From: Athripsodes cinereus
Lineage: Eukaryota > Arthropoda > Insecta > Trichoptera > Leptoceridae
DNA length: 64,000 bases
NCBI GenBank assembly: GCA_947579605.1
Contig: OX388314.1
Span: 28,240,948-28,304,947, forward strand
Reading direction: 5' to 3'
In this document: positions 22,090 through 33,752 of the stretch, piece after piece
How positions within the stretch are numbered: position 1 is the stretch's first letter
Layout of the letters: the number at the start of each line of letters is the position of its first letter
Program-made: the position numbers and the translations under genes
Notes under the pieces: model-generated
Told to the model about the DNA's origin: nothing
The model's input: only the letters and a program-made list of their open reading frames with translations
Databases searched by the model: none

Positions 22090-22145
22090 AATCTTAGTTT
22101 GGGACTAGCTCGATCCGTGTGAATTGTAAAACCTGATGATGTGCC
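22090..22145 (+). repeat. 3' fragment of SINE family S2
   Basis: AGTTTGGGACTAGCTCGATC is the conserved 3' segment of a lepidopteran tRNA-derived SINE; a fuller copy is on the minus strand at 32150-32375. Confidence 0.65.
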
Positions 22146-22249
22146 AATTAAATATAAAATATAATTCTCCAATCGAAATAAAATAAACCAAAATGTACGA
22201 AAATTTTCTCCTTTCATTTCAGGTGTTTGATAAAATGAATTTACATGTG

Positions 22250-22395
22250 GAATTCAACGATGACGTATGCCACCAGTCCTGAATGTCCAAATTTGTTTTT
22301 GACACACAGAACACCTGCTTGCATGTTTATGACATTCGGCTGGCGTGCTGGGTACCGTCAGGGTACCCCATTTGTATGGGATAGTTGTAGCATTA
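22250..22395 (+). repeat. Dispersed repeat A, degenerate copy
   Basis: GCCACCAGTCCTGAATGTC, TGCTTGCATGTTTATGAC and GGGTACCCCATTTGTATGGG preserve the order of family motifs. Confidence 0.55.
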
Positions 22396-22494
22396 AGATG
22401 GTTTATTAGAAATATGGAGCGAGTTATAATTATGAAAGATGACAACGAAAGAAACGATGACGCTTGCAACCGATTTCGAATGTCATATTTTTTA

Positions 22495-22590
22495 GTGGAA
22501 TGGTGAGGACAATCTGCATGTTTATTAAATACATTCAGTTTGCTGGCTACTCCAATTGTGAGCATTGTCGTGATGATATAGTAGAAGTTG
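22495..22590 (+). repeat. Dispersed repeat A, 3' half
   Basis: GAGGACAATCTGCATGTTTA, TGCTGGCTACTCCAATTGTG, GTCGTGATGATATAGTAG. A second diverged copy just downstream of the previous one. Confidence 0.6.
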
Positions 22591-22594
22591 TACG

Positions 22595-23195
22595 AAAAAG
22601 TTTATTTGCCTGAAGAAAGGGGTGTAAAAAGATGCATAGACATCCAAGATATAGGTGCGTGGTTTTACTATGTGGATTGAATCCTTAAGGATAGCCACAG
22701 CTTGAGGAAAAGAAATTAGTTCAGTAGATATATAATATTACATATTTTTGTACAAGGATCAAATAACTGAAATACCAAATGAAAAAGAACAATATAAACA
22801 ACAACAAAAAACTTTTAAAACTCAATAACATCTTTTGAAGGTTTTGGAAATTCGAACAAATTCTACCCAGAATCGGTTCTTATATGAATGTTGCAACAAT
22901 GTTTAAGGAGATAAATTTATTTCTTTTTAATTATAATATGTTTTAAAAAACTTTTTGTTAATTTTAGAGCGTCCCTTATTTACTTTAAGTATACCTTATT
23001 GTAATACACAACAAATAGCACATTTAAAATATTCGCTTCAACGATGAAGTTTGTCACTCATTCAGAAAGTATTATTTTTAATTAAGACATAGAAGATGAA
23101 AGACAGCCCCATACCATGTGGGATTAATGATAGCCCAAGGAGAAGAAGAAGAAGACAGAAGATGAACAGCACAGATATCACATGTAACTTGTATA
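22595..23195. other. Spacer with a short LINE remnant
   Basis: No gene. The segment at 23085-23165 (AGGAGAAGAAGAAGAAGACA after an in-frame stop) resembles the C-terminal end of an RTE-type LINE but is too short to be sure. Confidence 0.45.
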
Positions 23196-23199
23196 TTGG

Positions 23200-23745
23200 A
23201 TGTACACCATCCTCATCATCCAATCAGCGCATCCTTTAAATCCCGACTCATGTTGCAACTTTCGCCTCAAACTCTTTTACAGTTTAAGGGTGCTCGTTGC
23301 TTGAATAATCTCCCATCAAACCTCAGACTGATAACTTTCAAGCGAACCGTTAAAAAGAATATGTTTTTTCAAACTCAGCCTCTGAAACCTAAAACCCATC
23401 ACTCCTGTCTCCTCCCCCCCTTTTTTTAAATTGTTCTCTAATGAATCACGTTTTTATGTTTTGTATATAATATGTCTATATAATATATTGTTTATGTAGT
23501 GTTTTTTTATACCCATGTGCGTGCGTGCGTATGCGTATGTGTGCTTATTTTATGGCTAACGTTTTTTTTATACATCTTGATTTTTTAGATTGATTTTGTG
23601 AGTCAGTTGGAAAAGATCGTGTCTTTGCAATAAACTATCTCTCTCTGTATATTGATTGTATGTACATACTTAATTTCAACGCATTTCTCTTTAACATTGT
23701 TTGTATTGTGATCAATGCAGAGTAAAGAATGAATAAAATAAAATT
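23200..23745 (+). pseudogene. LINE family D, 3' end with ORF2 C-terminus
   Basis: The reading frame at 23196-23429 includes FKGARCLNNLPSNLRLI and TFKRTVKKNMF. This is the RT C-terminal (W/F)N.LP..LR...S...FK..(L/V)K motif of Jockey/CR1-like LINEs. The 3' UTR follows with the AGTTGGAAAAGATCGTGTC tail and terminal AATAAAAT sequence. The copy is truncated at its 5' end so that no reverse transcriptase core remains. A better-known example of the same tail with a shorter ORF remnant is at 26695-27150. Confidence 0.7.
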
Positions 23746-23749
23746 AGTA

Positions 23750-24436
23750 TAAGATGCTGTATGTAATGTTATAAATAAACTTAATCATATCTGTTAAATT
23801 TTATAGTTTATAACATTGTTATATAACACTATCCAATTAAAGCTTTGATGGATCTGTAGAGTAGGTATAGATCAATTTGATATTATTATTTACTTGTTTA
23901 GCAGAACCTTCTAACAAAACCGTCTTACTTCAAATTAGTCACGTACATAAATATTTTTAATTACACCATCAGTTTATGCTTTATCTATCTTTTTTGATTA
24001 AATCTTAAGACTTGATTCTCTCTCTTAGAATATTATATTCTAGCGGCCAATGAAAGAATACAGAACTTAGAAATATAACGTCCTAAATAATAATATTCTT
24101 AAGACCTTCAAAATAATTTAATAATTCCTACCTATATAATGTATTTTGTAATACTTACTAATTTTGTTCTTGGTTGTTCAAATTCAATAATAATATTGAT
24201 TTAAGGATAAATATTGAATTACGTATCGGAAATAAGTTTGTAGATGGAGAAAGTGATAATAATATTAGGTATACTTTTAGCTAGGACATAAAAACAGTAC
24301 ATAATCCTGTAAAAAGCACATATTAGTAAAACATATCAAATAAGACATCGAATTATAAAATATGTAGTACTTATTGATTGGGTGCATTGTTTATTGGAAT
24401 GTTGCAATGTTACTATGTGATATAGGATATACCATT
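23750..24436. other. AT-rich spacer
   Basis: No gene, RNA or repeat structure seen. Confidence 0.6.
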
Positions 24437-24440
24437 ATTC

Positions 24441-24628
24441 GAGTTCGTCGGTAGCCTGGAGGTAGAGTCTCGGCTTCGTGAACATGGGGTCCGTGGTTCG
24501 ATACCAGGTGCCGGCAAACTCCCCTTTCACGACACAAGCTTTTAGTAGCTTACTGTGAAAGGTGTATAAGGTTGTATTTGGGTTTATAACAAAAACCCAG
24601 ATATATCTTTCAAAAAAAAAAAAATAAT
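24441..24628 (+). mobile_element. tRNA-derived SINE, family S1
   Basis: Same head (GTCGGTAGCCTGGAGGTAGA, B box GGTTCGATACC) and tail (GGGTTTATAACAAAAACCC) as 21191-21366, ending in an A-rich run. Confidence 0.85.
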
Positions 24629-24814
24629 AATAATTAAGTTGTATTCACTTCTCCCTTCCTTCCTCTTCCTCTTTCAATAATATTTTTTTTAAATATTGTG
24701 CTGTTAAATTGTTCAGAGTTTAGATACTTTGATTGGCGATGTAAATAAATAATTAACTGTATTATTCATTGTAAAAGCTGAAGTGTTTATTACAATAAAT
24801 ATAAAATAAAATAA

Positions 24815-25385
24815 TAAAAAATAAAACTTATTACAAATAACAGATAGACAAATATATCATAATAGACCCGATTTAGTATTACATGATAAACGTAATAAAA
24901 TAACGTACCTAATAGACATCGCTGTTCCAAATACACATAATATACAAACAACCGTCTCAGAAAAAATACGTAAATATACAGAACTAGCAGGAGAAATAAA
25001 AAATATTTGGCATTCTAGATCCGTTTATATAATACCTTTAGTCATGTCAGCTACAGGGGTAACTCCGAAATCTTTAATAAATAATTTACAAAAATTAGAT
25101 TTACCGGATAATTTGTATATTAAAATTCAAAAATCTATTATAATAAACACTTGTAATATTGTAAAAAAGTTTTTGAACACAGATATTTCAGGCACAATGC
25201 TGGTATTTTGATCCCGCGTTTTGAGCCTAATCCTTTGATATCCTGTATATCTGGATAGGTGAATTTTTCCCGGCATTAGACTGTTAAGTTTTTGTGTGAC
25301 CATGACTGATCATATGGAGACTTATCTGGTTGTATAATGCTGAGAAGTGTGGATGGCAATTCTGCCGCCGCGTAAAAAAAAAACA
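24815..25385 (+). pseudogene. RLE-type (R2/R4-like) LINE, 3' part with endonuclease
   Basis: The plus strand reads NRPDLVLHDKRNKITYLIDI then AVPNTHNIQTTVSEKIRKYT, then IKNIWHSRSVYIIPLVMSA and LDLPDNLYIKIQKSIIINT, up to a stop near 25210. The R-P-D followed by an I-D-I about 13 residues later is the restriction-like endonuclease motif of R2/R4/NeSL-group LINEs. The 3' UTR ends at about 25372 with CGCCGCCGCG and poly(A). It is a 5'-truncated insertion whose coding part is better preserved than the copy at 14483-16237. Confidence 0.8.
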
Positions 25386-25549
25386 CTTCTTGAGTATATC
25401 CACTGTGACTTCATACTAAAGAAGTGTTTAATTTATAATTAATTCAACATGAGCTTCCACCAAGAACCGTCGGTTGAATATGTCAACTTTATCAAGACAT
25501 TGAACATTTTTGCTTCAAGATAATAATATAAGGACATAATATTATAAAA

Positions 25550-25700
25550 GTTAGTTTAGCTATGAGGTACCTACTTATTCCACCCATCCTGAGTGGCTTA
25601 TGTTCTTTGGCACAGAGAGGATAACTTCCATGCTTATTACATGCGGTTAGTGCACCAGCTACCCTACTTGTGGGATATGCCGTGATGATATAAATGTATA
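25550..25700 (+). repeat. Dispersed repeat A, 3' two-thirds
   Basis: CCACCCATCCTGAGTGGC, GAGAGGATAACTTCCATGC and ACTTGTGGGATATGCCGTGA in consensus order. Confidence 0.75.
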
Positions 25701-25736
25701 GAAGTGAAAAATACATATTTCTACTATAAATACCAT

Positions 25737-25890
25737 CACGTCATATTTGATAAGAGGGGTAGCCAACGTACTAACTGCAAGTATGCAGATAGTCTTCTCC
25801 GTGCCAATAAAAAAATAAATCATTCAGAATGGATGTCATGCCTCATTGCTGAATTTACATGTTAAACTTGATATTTTACGAACACTTGAA
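25737..25890 (-). repeat. Dispersed repeat A, reversed
   Basis: Minus strand runs from the AGTGTTCGTAAAATATC segment through CAGCAATGAGGCATGACATC to the GGCTACCCCTC end. It faces the previous copy tail to tail. Confidence 0.7.
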
Positions 25891-25906
25891 ACTTAATTCG
25901 AAAACA

Positions 25907-26077
25907 GAGTTCGTCGGTAGCCTGGAGATAGAAGAGTCTCGGCCTCGTGAACAGGGGGTCCGTGGTTTGTTCCCGGGTGCTGGCGAATTCACCTTTCACA
26001 ACACAAGCATACTGTGAAAGTTATTTGGGTTTGTAACAAAGCCCTGATATACCTACCTATGTATCTTTAAAAAAAAT
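25907..26077 (+). mobile_element. tRNA-derived SINE, family S1
   Basis: GTTCGTCGGTAGCCTGGAG head with a 2-3 bp insertion in the A-box region, diverged B box (GGTTTGTTCCC), shortened tail and terminal A-run. Confidence 0.78.
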
Positions 26078-26079
26078 TG

Positions 26080-26690
26080 CAAAAAATAGTGGAAGTCGTA
26101 TTCTTTCCCGGGGACTTTAAATGAACCATATTTTATTTTTGAGTGTCCGCATTTTTCTAAAGTGGTTAACAACCTTTTCGAATTTATTTATAAATGTATG
26201 TACAAAAATGTTGTATTATATTATTATAATTAATATGGGTAGGTACCTATATAATGGTTCATTTTGATTGAGTGTTGGCGCTGCTGATCTCGCGTTGGCA
26301 GAATCGTTAATTGATTTCTTTTATCTAAACAATTTGCGTAGGTACCCACATTCATCTTTATGTCCATTGAGAGGAAAGGGTTAAGAGAGGGTACCTACCT
26401 TCATTCATAATAAATTCTTTTATGATGTTTTAATTTTTTTTCAAAGAATGTAGATAACAAGGTTGTGTTTGTGAATGATCGGCGACGTTGTCGGATTAAA
26501 ATAGATTATTCATTCATTCACAAACTTAAATACCTATATATTTAAAAATAATTAAGTAGGTACAATAATATGTGTTATATAAATCACTTTTGAAAAATAT
26601 GATTTCTTTACGGATATCTAAAAATAAAATTTATTTATTTAAACGATAAAAGTTTTTTTTTTTAAATACCTCCTGGAGTTTGCATATTAA
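26080..26690. other. AT-rich spacer
   Basis: No gene seen; several GTAGGTACCTAC-type strings only. Confidence 0.6.
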
Positions 26691-26694
26691 TCAC

Positions 26695-27150
26695 AATTTA
26701 GGCTGACTCAAAGTCTGACGTCTTTCAAGCGAGCCGTTAAGGAGAAAATGATTTCCACAAACACAAACACAGCCTCAGAAACCTGAAACCCATCACTCCT
26801 AACCCCCCCCCCCTTTTCCTTTCCCTTTATGCATGTATGTTTGTATCTTTTTTTTGCAGTCTCTCCCTTTTTATATATATGTGTGTATGTATGTATGTTT
26901 TATATAAATGTTCACTTTGTGAATGTATTTTTTTTCTCTTTTTTTTCCAAAATCCTTTGGATTATTGATTTTATTTTTATTATATGTTTTTTTTTAAGTC
27001 AATACTTTTGGGTTAGTTGGAAGAGATCGCGCCTTTGCGATAAACTCGCCCTCTGTATATTGATTGTATTTAATTTGAATGTATACCTTTTATGTAATTG
27101 TTTTTTATCAATGTACAGTAAAGAATGAATAAATAAATAAATAAATAAAT
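26695..27150 (+). pseudogene. LINE family D, 3' end
   Basis: A short ORF2 C-terminal remnant (RLTQSLTSFKRAVKEKM) is followed by a C-run (AACCCCCCCCCC near 26800), then the tail motif GGTTAGTTGGAAGAGATCGC and (AAAT)n. The frame between 26829 and 27128 is low-complexity 3' UTR and not a gene. Truncated, non-functional. Confidence 0.7.
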
Positions 27151-27154
27151 ACAA

Positions 27155-27800
27155 TATATTTTTATCATTCAAAAGACTTTAAGCTATGCGCCACCATTGG
27201 TTGTGGTAAACCGCGTCTAAGCGTTGCGGTTTTTCTCTAATCTCGTTGGGTTCACCGAATCATTAAAATTTGCAAATTTGTACTAAATTAGGTTCACAAT
27301 TACCAAATAGAATTTATGTAAAACGCCGGTAGGTAGGTATATGGTTTTTATTATTTAAAAAAAAACTTTTGGTTCATAAGAACGTTGTCAATTCATTATC
27401 GAAGATAATTATTGACAAAGTCCTTATACCTAAGACGAAAATCGTTACACTAAATTTTCCTTGATCTTTATTATATACACTACATTATTAAAAAATCTCA
27501 AATTTCTCATTCAATAAAATCATTTACCCACAAACAACATAAACAATAACATTTTAATGATTAATTAATTTATTTTATTCTTTATGCACGTCTTCAGTTA
27601 CATTACAAAATCAACAAATTAATTTACATAAAAAACAATGTGACAAAATACAGTGGCAAGATTAATCCTATAATAGTGATTTCTTCCATCTAACCACGTC
27701 CATTATACTTTGAAACCATATAAACACATTAATTCTTAAAAAAAAATATAGACATATATTATGGCTATTCCTAAAATATAATCAGTAACTTATTGATTAT
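27155..27800. other. AT-rich spacer
   Basis: Nothing supported; a GC-richer patch at 27185-27260 has no recognisable content. Confidence 0.55.
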
Positions 27801-27804
27801 TTTT

Positions 27805-28095
27805 TATTTTATTTTATTTAATTATTTATTTTACAAATATTCACGGCATAAGCCTATTACATGTCTAAATACATAATTATACATACAATTACAAGTTAGT
27901 ATAATAGTGACACATTTTAACAAAACAAAATTACATTAAATTTAAGAAAACCAAATGACCAAACATCTAACAGAGAACCAAATTTTGTGTGCTACATGCA
28001 ATTTGAGTCAATGTAAATAAAATATGTATATACAAATACATACATACACAGACACACAAATACACATGCAGACATTAAATAAGTAATATAAAATG
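27805..28095 (-). repeat. LINE 3' tail, family C, reversed
   Basis: Minus strand carries TAATAGGCTTATGCCGTGAA and the upstream ACCAAATGACC counterpart shared with 13495-13734. This is the uninterrupted version of the sequence into which the hAT element jumped. Confidence 0.65.
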
Positions 28096-28099
28096 GAAA

Positions 28100-29620
28100 A
28101 TGGAAGAATTTAATTCACGAAAATAAAAATAATTAACATAACAATAAATTAGGAATCTAAAATAACAATAATTAAATATCAAAAAAAAAAAAAAAAATAG
28201 ATTAAAACAAAGGAATTAAATATAAGAATAATAATAACAATGAAAATAATAATTAGATATTAGAAATAAAATGAAAATGCAGGAATTTACAATTCTATTG
28301 ACGACCTATTATGAAAAACTTAGAAAAGCCACTGTTAAATAATATAGGAACGTTTCTTTCAAAATAATGGAATAATAAAAATAAACGAAGTAAAATAAAA
28401 ACGTGCGTTTTGTTAAATTCCAAAATTTCCAGTGAATAAAATATCTTTTGAATTTTAACATATTTCCTACGTACAACTTAAATAAATCCATCTACTTTGT
28501 CCTTTGATTTTCCCCCAATTCAATGTTTCAGTAATTTATCAAATTTATAGGGGCCTTAAAATAATAATTCAGCAGTGCAAACATTTCAGCGTGCAGTGGC
28601 ATAATAATAAGGTTGATATACGCAGAAAGGGGAGTGAGAAACCGAAACAGTTGCTGTCTGAGGGAGGGAATACAAGTGATTTAAAATAAAACTATAGGTA
28701 CACAATGTGTGTATGTTTTTATATAGAAATAATATTTTCTCTTTTTGTTCTTCAGCAAGTTCGATAGTGATTGATAATTACATTTTCCATCGTAGTATTG
28801 CATGACACGTACAATATGTATACATTATGTACAAAAAACTGGTATTAAGGATGTTATATCTTCAAGTACCTATTAATATATTTTTATATAACGGGTATAT
28901 TCGAGTATTATTGGCGATACCCCGTACTTGTTCACATAATATAATGACACACTAGGGTATATTTGAAGTTAATCGGATACTTTGACCTTTACACGATGAT
29001 GATAATAAATATTGCGAAAAGAACATTCACACAACAGGTGTTTGTCCTTTTTAAAAACCGAATGTCGAGTTTATTAAAAAGGATCGTTTGAATAAACAAG
29101 TGTATTTTAAAGTATGTAAGTAAATGGAAACTGTGAATTTTTCATCGAATTTGTAGACAACATTTTTAATTCAGGGAATAGAGATGTCAACTCATATTAC
29201 TGAATGACTTATTTTTAATTGAAAAGTAAGAGACGACTCGCATGTTTATCACATGCATAAGGTCTACTGCAGGGCTACTCTTGACAAAACTAAACACGAT
29301 CTTAATCTAGTCTTGATCTTGATCATACGACGCACGAAGTGACTATTAGCCAAAAATACACGCAAACCGATAGCGCGTTAGCGGTAGCGCGGTGTTTTTG
29401 ACCATAGAGTAACCCTGCTGGTTTCACAAATCACTCGTAACGGGTGATTTGTCGGTAGTAAAAAAAGGTCTACTGGCCATATTTGTGAGAGATGTCGTGA
29501 TGACATAGAGAGATTGACGTACTTAAATGATTTTCCATAGAAAAAAATATAAACATTGTATTAAATGTTTCAATGTTGACATCGCAAAACAACAATTTGA
29601 ATATATTAAAAATATAGATA
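28100..29620. other. AT-rich spacer with a small palindrome
   Basis: No gene supported. A 25-base near-palindrome (CAAATCAC..GTGATTTG) lies at 29425-29450, and a repeat-A-like fragment at 29230-29285. The open frame at 28504-28689 has no recognisable motif. Confidence 0.5.
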
Positions 29621-29624
29621 AATT

Positions 29625-29885
29625 TATCCCGTGGAGCACCCGGTAAAGAATTGGTCTCCCACTCTTCTGCGTAAGTTTTCGAGTGTCCTGTAAAAGGCAG
29701 GTGTTCGAAAAAATAAGACATTTTACATCTTAAATTCAGCGATGAGGCTTGCCACCCATCCTGAATGTCTTGATTTTATATTGGCACGAAGAGGACAGTT
29801 TGCATGTTTCTATCATGCAGCTGATCTGCTGGCTACGCCACTTGTGGGATATGCCGTGATGGTACCTATAGTAGAAAATTTAAAA
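29625..29885 (+). repeat. Dispersed repeat A, full-length reference copy
   Basis: Reads CCCGTGGAGCACCCGGTAAA, GAATTGGTCTCCCACTC, CGTAAGTTTTCGAGTGTCC, TTCAGCGATGAGGCTTGCC, ACTTGTGGGATATGCCGTGA. I used this copy to recognise the others. No tRNA-like promoter boxes and no terminal inverted repeats are evident. Confidence 0.85.
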
Positions 29886-29889
29886 AAAA

Positions 29890-30875
29890 ATCACGAAAGT
29901 CTCTACAAAGTATAACACTAACACGCCTAGCACTTTCACCGATAATTTGGCACCATCAGGGTTGAGTATAAAGCTCAAAGGTTAAGATAGAACATAGATG
30001 AAGTAGGTACCTATGTATTTTGAGGAACATCAGCTAGATTGTCAAATAGTATTTTTAACCCTTTCAGGTCTAAGGAAAGTGTTCTTCCTAAAGATGTACA
30101 TAGATACATAATCTCAATTTTTAACAAATTCAATTATAAATATTATTTTTATCTTACCTATACTTTAAAATCATCATTATTTTAATTATCTGATGATATT
30201 TACTGTCCCGAAATATAAATATGTTCGCTCGAAAAACTTACAGCGGTCAAATCGAAAAAAATATGACGTGCAGTTTTTTACTTATCTTGTTTAATTTTTT
30301 AACGAAATATTTTTCATAATAACTCATGCTTTTTCATTGCATTTTTTAGTTAAAATCCTTCCATTTACAATAAAGCGGAGATGGATATTTAAAATCAGTA
30401 GTTATTTAAAAACCTCTTGGTCCTGAATGGGTTAAGATACTAAATTAAGTTCACGTCGAGATTAAATCTCTTGAGAATTGCTGTCGAAAAATCAGGTTTT
30501 GAGCTTAAAATACAAACTTTATTTTACAAAAAAACTGATTGAAAATAAATTGGTTACCGATCGAAAACAGTAAAAAGTTAGAGTGCAATCTACAATAGAC
30601 AATCCGCACCGTAAAACAAAATAACAAGTAAGATCAATTTCAAATCAACATTATCGGTAGAGAATATTATTCTGTATGTTATTCCCAAGACAATACTATA
30701 CTCCTTAAAATACCCGATACTATCATTCTACTCGGCACAAAACAGTAAACTAATGGAAGAAACATACCTATTTATGTTGATTGTACTACTTAAATTATAT
30801 AGGTAATACCTTAACTTACGCGTATTCGAAGTTCAAATTGTGAAATAATCCGAAGTTTTTAGTTAATAATTCATT
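29890..30875. other. AT-rich spacer
   Basis: Nothing recognised. Confidence 0.6.
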
Positions 30876-30879
30876 CATA

Positions 30880-31075
30880 CCATCACGCCATTTTCCACGC
30901 GTGGCGAAACCAACAGACCAACTGCACGTAACAAACATGCAAATTGCCTTTTTCTTGCAAATGAAAGTTAATGTATTCAGGATGGGTAGCTTACTTCATC
31001 AAGTCTGAACTGAAGATGTTAATTGTCTTAAATGTGATTATTCAAGAACACCTGCCTACTACAGAAAATTCGAAA
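30880..31075 (-). repeat. Dispersed repeat A, reversed
   Basis: Minus strand has the GCAGGTGTTCTTGAATAATC, TGAAGTAAGCTACCCATCC and TGGTTTCGCCACGCGTGG segments in family order. Confidence 0.7.
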
Positions 31076-31356
31076 ATCTTCAGAAAAGATCTATTGGGAG
31101 AACTACCTATTATTCATGGTCAATGACTCCACGAGTAATAAAGTATTTCCATTCTCAGATTCAAAATATACGTATTAAAAAGGTAAATAGTATTGGTACA
31201 CAAGTAGTTGAATTCCATGATTGGATAAAATGAAATTACCATTGCGTTCTACTTTTGATTAAACAACGCAAGAGACACGTCTTTGAACTTCTTTTATCCA
31301 ATCAAAACATATGTTACAATGTATCCAATCAAAATGTACGTTTTATGTGTAAAAAG

Positions 31357-31797
31357 TAGCGATGTAACGAATGTGTGATTTTGGATATTCGCGAATGCGA
31401 ATGCGAATATTTGTTGCCGACATTCGCGAATGCGAATGCGAATATTTGTTGCCGACATTCGCGAATGCGAATAGCGAATATTGACTTGCTTAAATTTCTA
31501 CAATATTGCTCAAACATTAACATTTCTACCCCCCCCCCCGTCGCCGAATTTTCAAAATGGTATAGGAATTTAAAATATTTCAAAACTCCTTGGTTTTCTT
31601 ACAGAATATTTTCTTGCAGTACCTTTTTCTACAATGTATCGGGTAAGTATCCGGTACTTTTACCGAATTACTGATACTTTATTACCAAAATAATATTCGC
31701 AAAACATTCGCATATTTTTTTTTACGAATACGAATGCGAATACTTTAAAATATGCGAAAATTCGCTAATGCGATTACGAATATTTGATACATCACTA
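31357..31797. mobile_element. hAT MITE with internal GAATGCGAAT repeats
   Basis: A 441-bp element with inverted ends (TAGCGATGTAACGAA and the complement of TTTGATACATCACTA). Flanked on both sides by GTAAAAAG (31349-31356 and 31798-31805), a perfect 8-bp target duplication. Inside, a ~36-bp unit (ATTCGCGAATGCGAATGCGA...) is repeated at 31388-31475, and related GCGAAT motifs recur near the right end. The open frames on both strands are by-products of this repeat. No transposase. Confidence 0.88.
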
Positions 31798-31809
31798 GTA
31801 AAAAGTAGC

Positions 31810-32145
31810 CCGACTTACGCGATTCTCATAATTATATCGAATAACGTAACGAAGAAGTACGACTGTATCGCCTGTAATGTCATTGTATCATAGACATCGA
31901 GAATCAAATCGACTGTCCAGTACCAAAACTAAACAAATAGAAATGTGTCATAATAAAGAAATTGGCATTTTTATAATTTTGGTGATTTTATATTATGCTT
32001 TATAAACACGATAGGTACAAAGTGAAAAAGACAATAAATAATAGTTGCACTGTTAAAGACGTTGTCTTTGTTTTCGTCAATGGTCAAACGATTCGAAATA
32101 TTTATTTGTGAAATTGAACAGGCATGAATTTTTTTACATTCATAA
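31810..32145. other. AT-rich spacer
   Basis: Nothing recognised. Confidence 0.6.
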
Positions 32146-32149
32146 GCAA

Positions 32150-32375
32150 TTCACATAGATCGAGCTAGTCCCAAACTAATATAAATGAATCTTGTATTAT
32201 GGGTACTAACGCGACGACACACATAAACAATGCACTAAACACATATCTAAACATGAAACACTCAGACCCAGGATATTTAAAAAAGGTCATGTTTCATCTT
32301 GCCCTGACCGGGAATCAAACCCGGAACCTCGTGACTCAAAGGCAAGAGCTTTACCTCTGCGCCACATCGGTCGTC
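32150..32375 (-). mobile_element. tRNA-derived SINE, family S2
   Basis: The minus strand starts CGACCGATGTGGCGCAGAGG (A box), has a B box GGTTTGATTCC within a CCGGG/CCCGG stem, then the TGTGTCGTCGCGTTAGTACC, CATAATACAAGATTCAT and TTAGTTTGGGACTAGCTCGA segments characteristic of a common lepidopteran SINE. The acceptor ends do not pair, so it is not a tRNA gene. Confidence 0.85.
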
Positions 32376-32389
32376 ATTATGTACATTTT

Positions 32390-33135
32390 TTTCTATAACT
32401 AATATTTAATAAAGATATAAAGGGAACCGTGAATTTTTTATAGTTTTTTGTTCATGAAATTGAAAGAGTGGCTTAGATTGTGTTTGTTACCAATTAAATA
32501 AAAAAAAATCGACTTGTTGAGTTGTGGAACTAGACAGTCTATAGATAGTATTGTGAATATTATTTTATTCGGAATAAACTGATGTCGTTTGTCCCTCGGA
32601 TTATCCCATGGGATATTTTTACTTGACAACAGCAAGTCCCAATTGATCCCACAAGTAGAATACGATTAGGTACATGATGATGAAGGTATACTGATATTAA
32701 TTTTATTGTCATTTCGGACTACATATTGTCTCTATTAATATGACTATAGAATACCTGGACGTGTAATAAAACTACAAACCAACCTGCACATAAATCAAGT
32801 AAGGTAGGTTAGGTAATATGATCCGATGTCCCGTTTTATGATAGCGTGTCCCGGCGTCCCCGAACACAGCGTCGGGACGTCAAAATGTTCTGTTTACGAA
32901 AGAACATGAAAATCAGTCCTTTTTTGTTGAGCAAAACCAAGGAGATTATGAAATATTATTTCAAAATTCTATACTGTCCGAAAATCTGGCAATGGAGGGG
33001 CAGAAATTTAGAGTGCTAGGGGAGTAATAAAATTATGGAACGTACGATCCAAACAATTGTCCTCATTTTTCGAAAAATCAGAAAAAAATTCATTGACAAA
33101 ACCAAAGAAATTATAAGATAATTCAAATTCTCATA
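32390..33135. other. Spacer, partly GC-richer
   Basis: No gene. 32815-32885 (TGTCCCGGCGTCCCCG...GTCGGGAC) is G+C-rich and may be an old repeat end. Confidence 0.5.
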
Positions 33136-33139
33136 TTTT

Positions 33140-33275
33140 CATACAATCACGGAATATCCCACAAGTTGGGTAGCTAACGGAATAACTGTATGTAATAGAC
33201 ATGCAGGTTGTCCACTTCACGCCGATAAAAAATGTGACATTCAGGATGGGTGGCACGCCTCATCGCTCTATATCT
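33140..33275 (-). repeat. Dispersed repeat A, reversed
   Basis: Minus strand has AGCGATGAGGCGTGCCACCC and ACTTGTGGGATATTCCGTGA. Confidence 0.75.
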
Positions 33276-33356
33276 TTTCGAAAACCTGACAACGGAAGAT
33301 AGAAATTTAGAATGTAATGGAAGTTATCAATAAGTTGTCCATATTTATGATTATTA

Positions 33357-33752
33357 CCGGGCTCTTTCACCACCTCTGGATAAAGTTCTAGATAACTATC
33401 ATTAGGAAAAATTTATCTACAAGATAAACCGAAGCGAGCGTTTTACCGCTTACAGATTTCTTACGGATTGTTATCCGCCAGATAGCAGTGGCAACGTTGT
33501 AATTTCATGCGTTTCTTGCATGAATGTATGCACGTAGGTAGGAATATATCGTGCGTTGCCTAGGAATATCACATGTAAACAAATTTTGACAGTTTAACAC
33601 TATCTAAGACTTATCCGCCGGATAACTTATCTAGACCTTTATCTATAGGATAGCGCTGTCAGGGAGTCGTGAAACGCATTTTTCGTTTTATCAGTTAGAT
33701 TTGCGTTGGATTGGTTATCCGGCACTTTATCCAGAGGTGGTGAAACAGTCCG
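33357..33752. mobile_element. MITE with ~28-bp inverted ends
   Basis: Left end CCGGGCTCTTTCACCACCTC and right end GAGGTGGTGAAACAGTCCG are inverse complements apart from a few bases and extend through CTGGATAAAG. The inverted match continues in weaker form (GATAACTATC/GGATAACC) inward. Flanks are TTA and TAA, which might be a diverged 3-bp PIF/Harbinger-type duplication. 396 bp, non-coding. Confidence 0.75.

Noticed and set aside
26829..27128. 99-aa membrane-like protein
   Set aside because: T-rich LINE 3' UTR translating into Phe/Leu/Ile; it overlaps the family-D tail.
31329..31674. Open frames on both strands with ECECEYLLPTFANANAN-type repeats
   Set aside because: By-products of the GAATGCGAAT tandem repeat inside the MITE.
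32300..32375. Functional tRNA gene on the minus strand
   Set aside because: A and B boxes and a T-arm are present, but the acceptor ends do not pair, and the sequence continues into a known SINE body.
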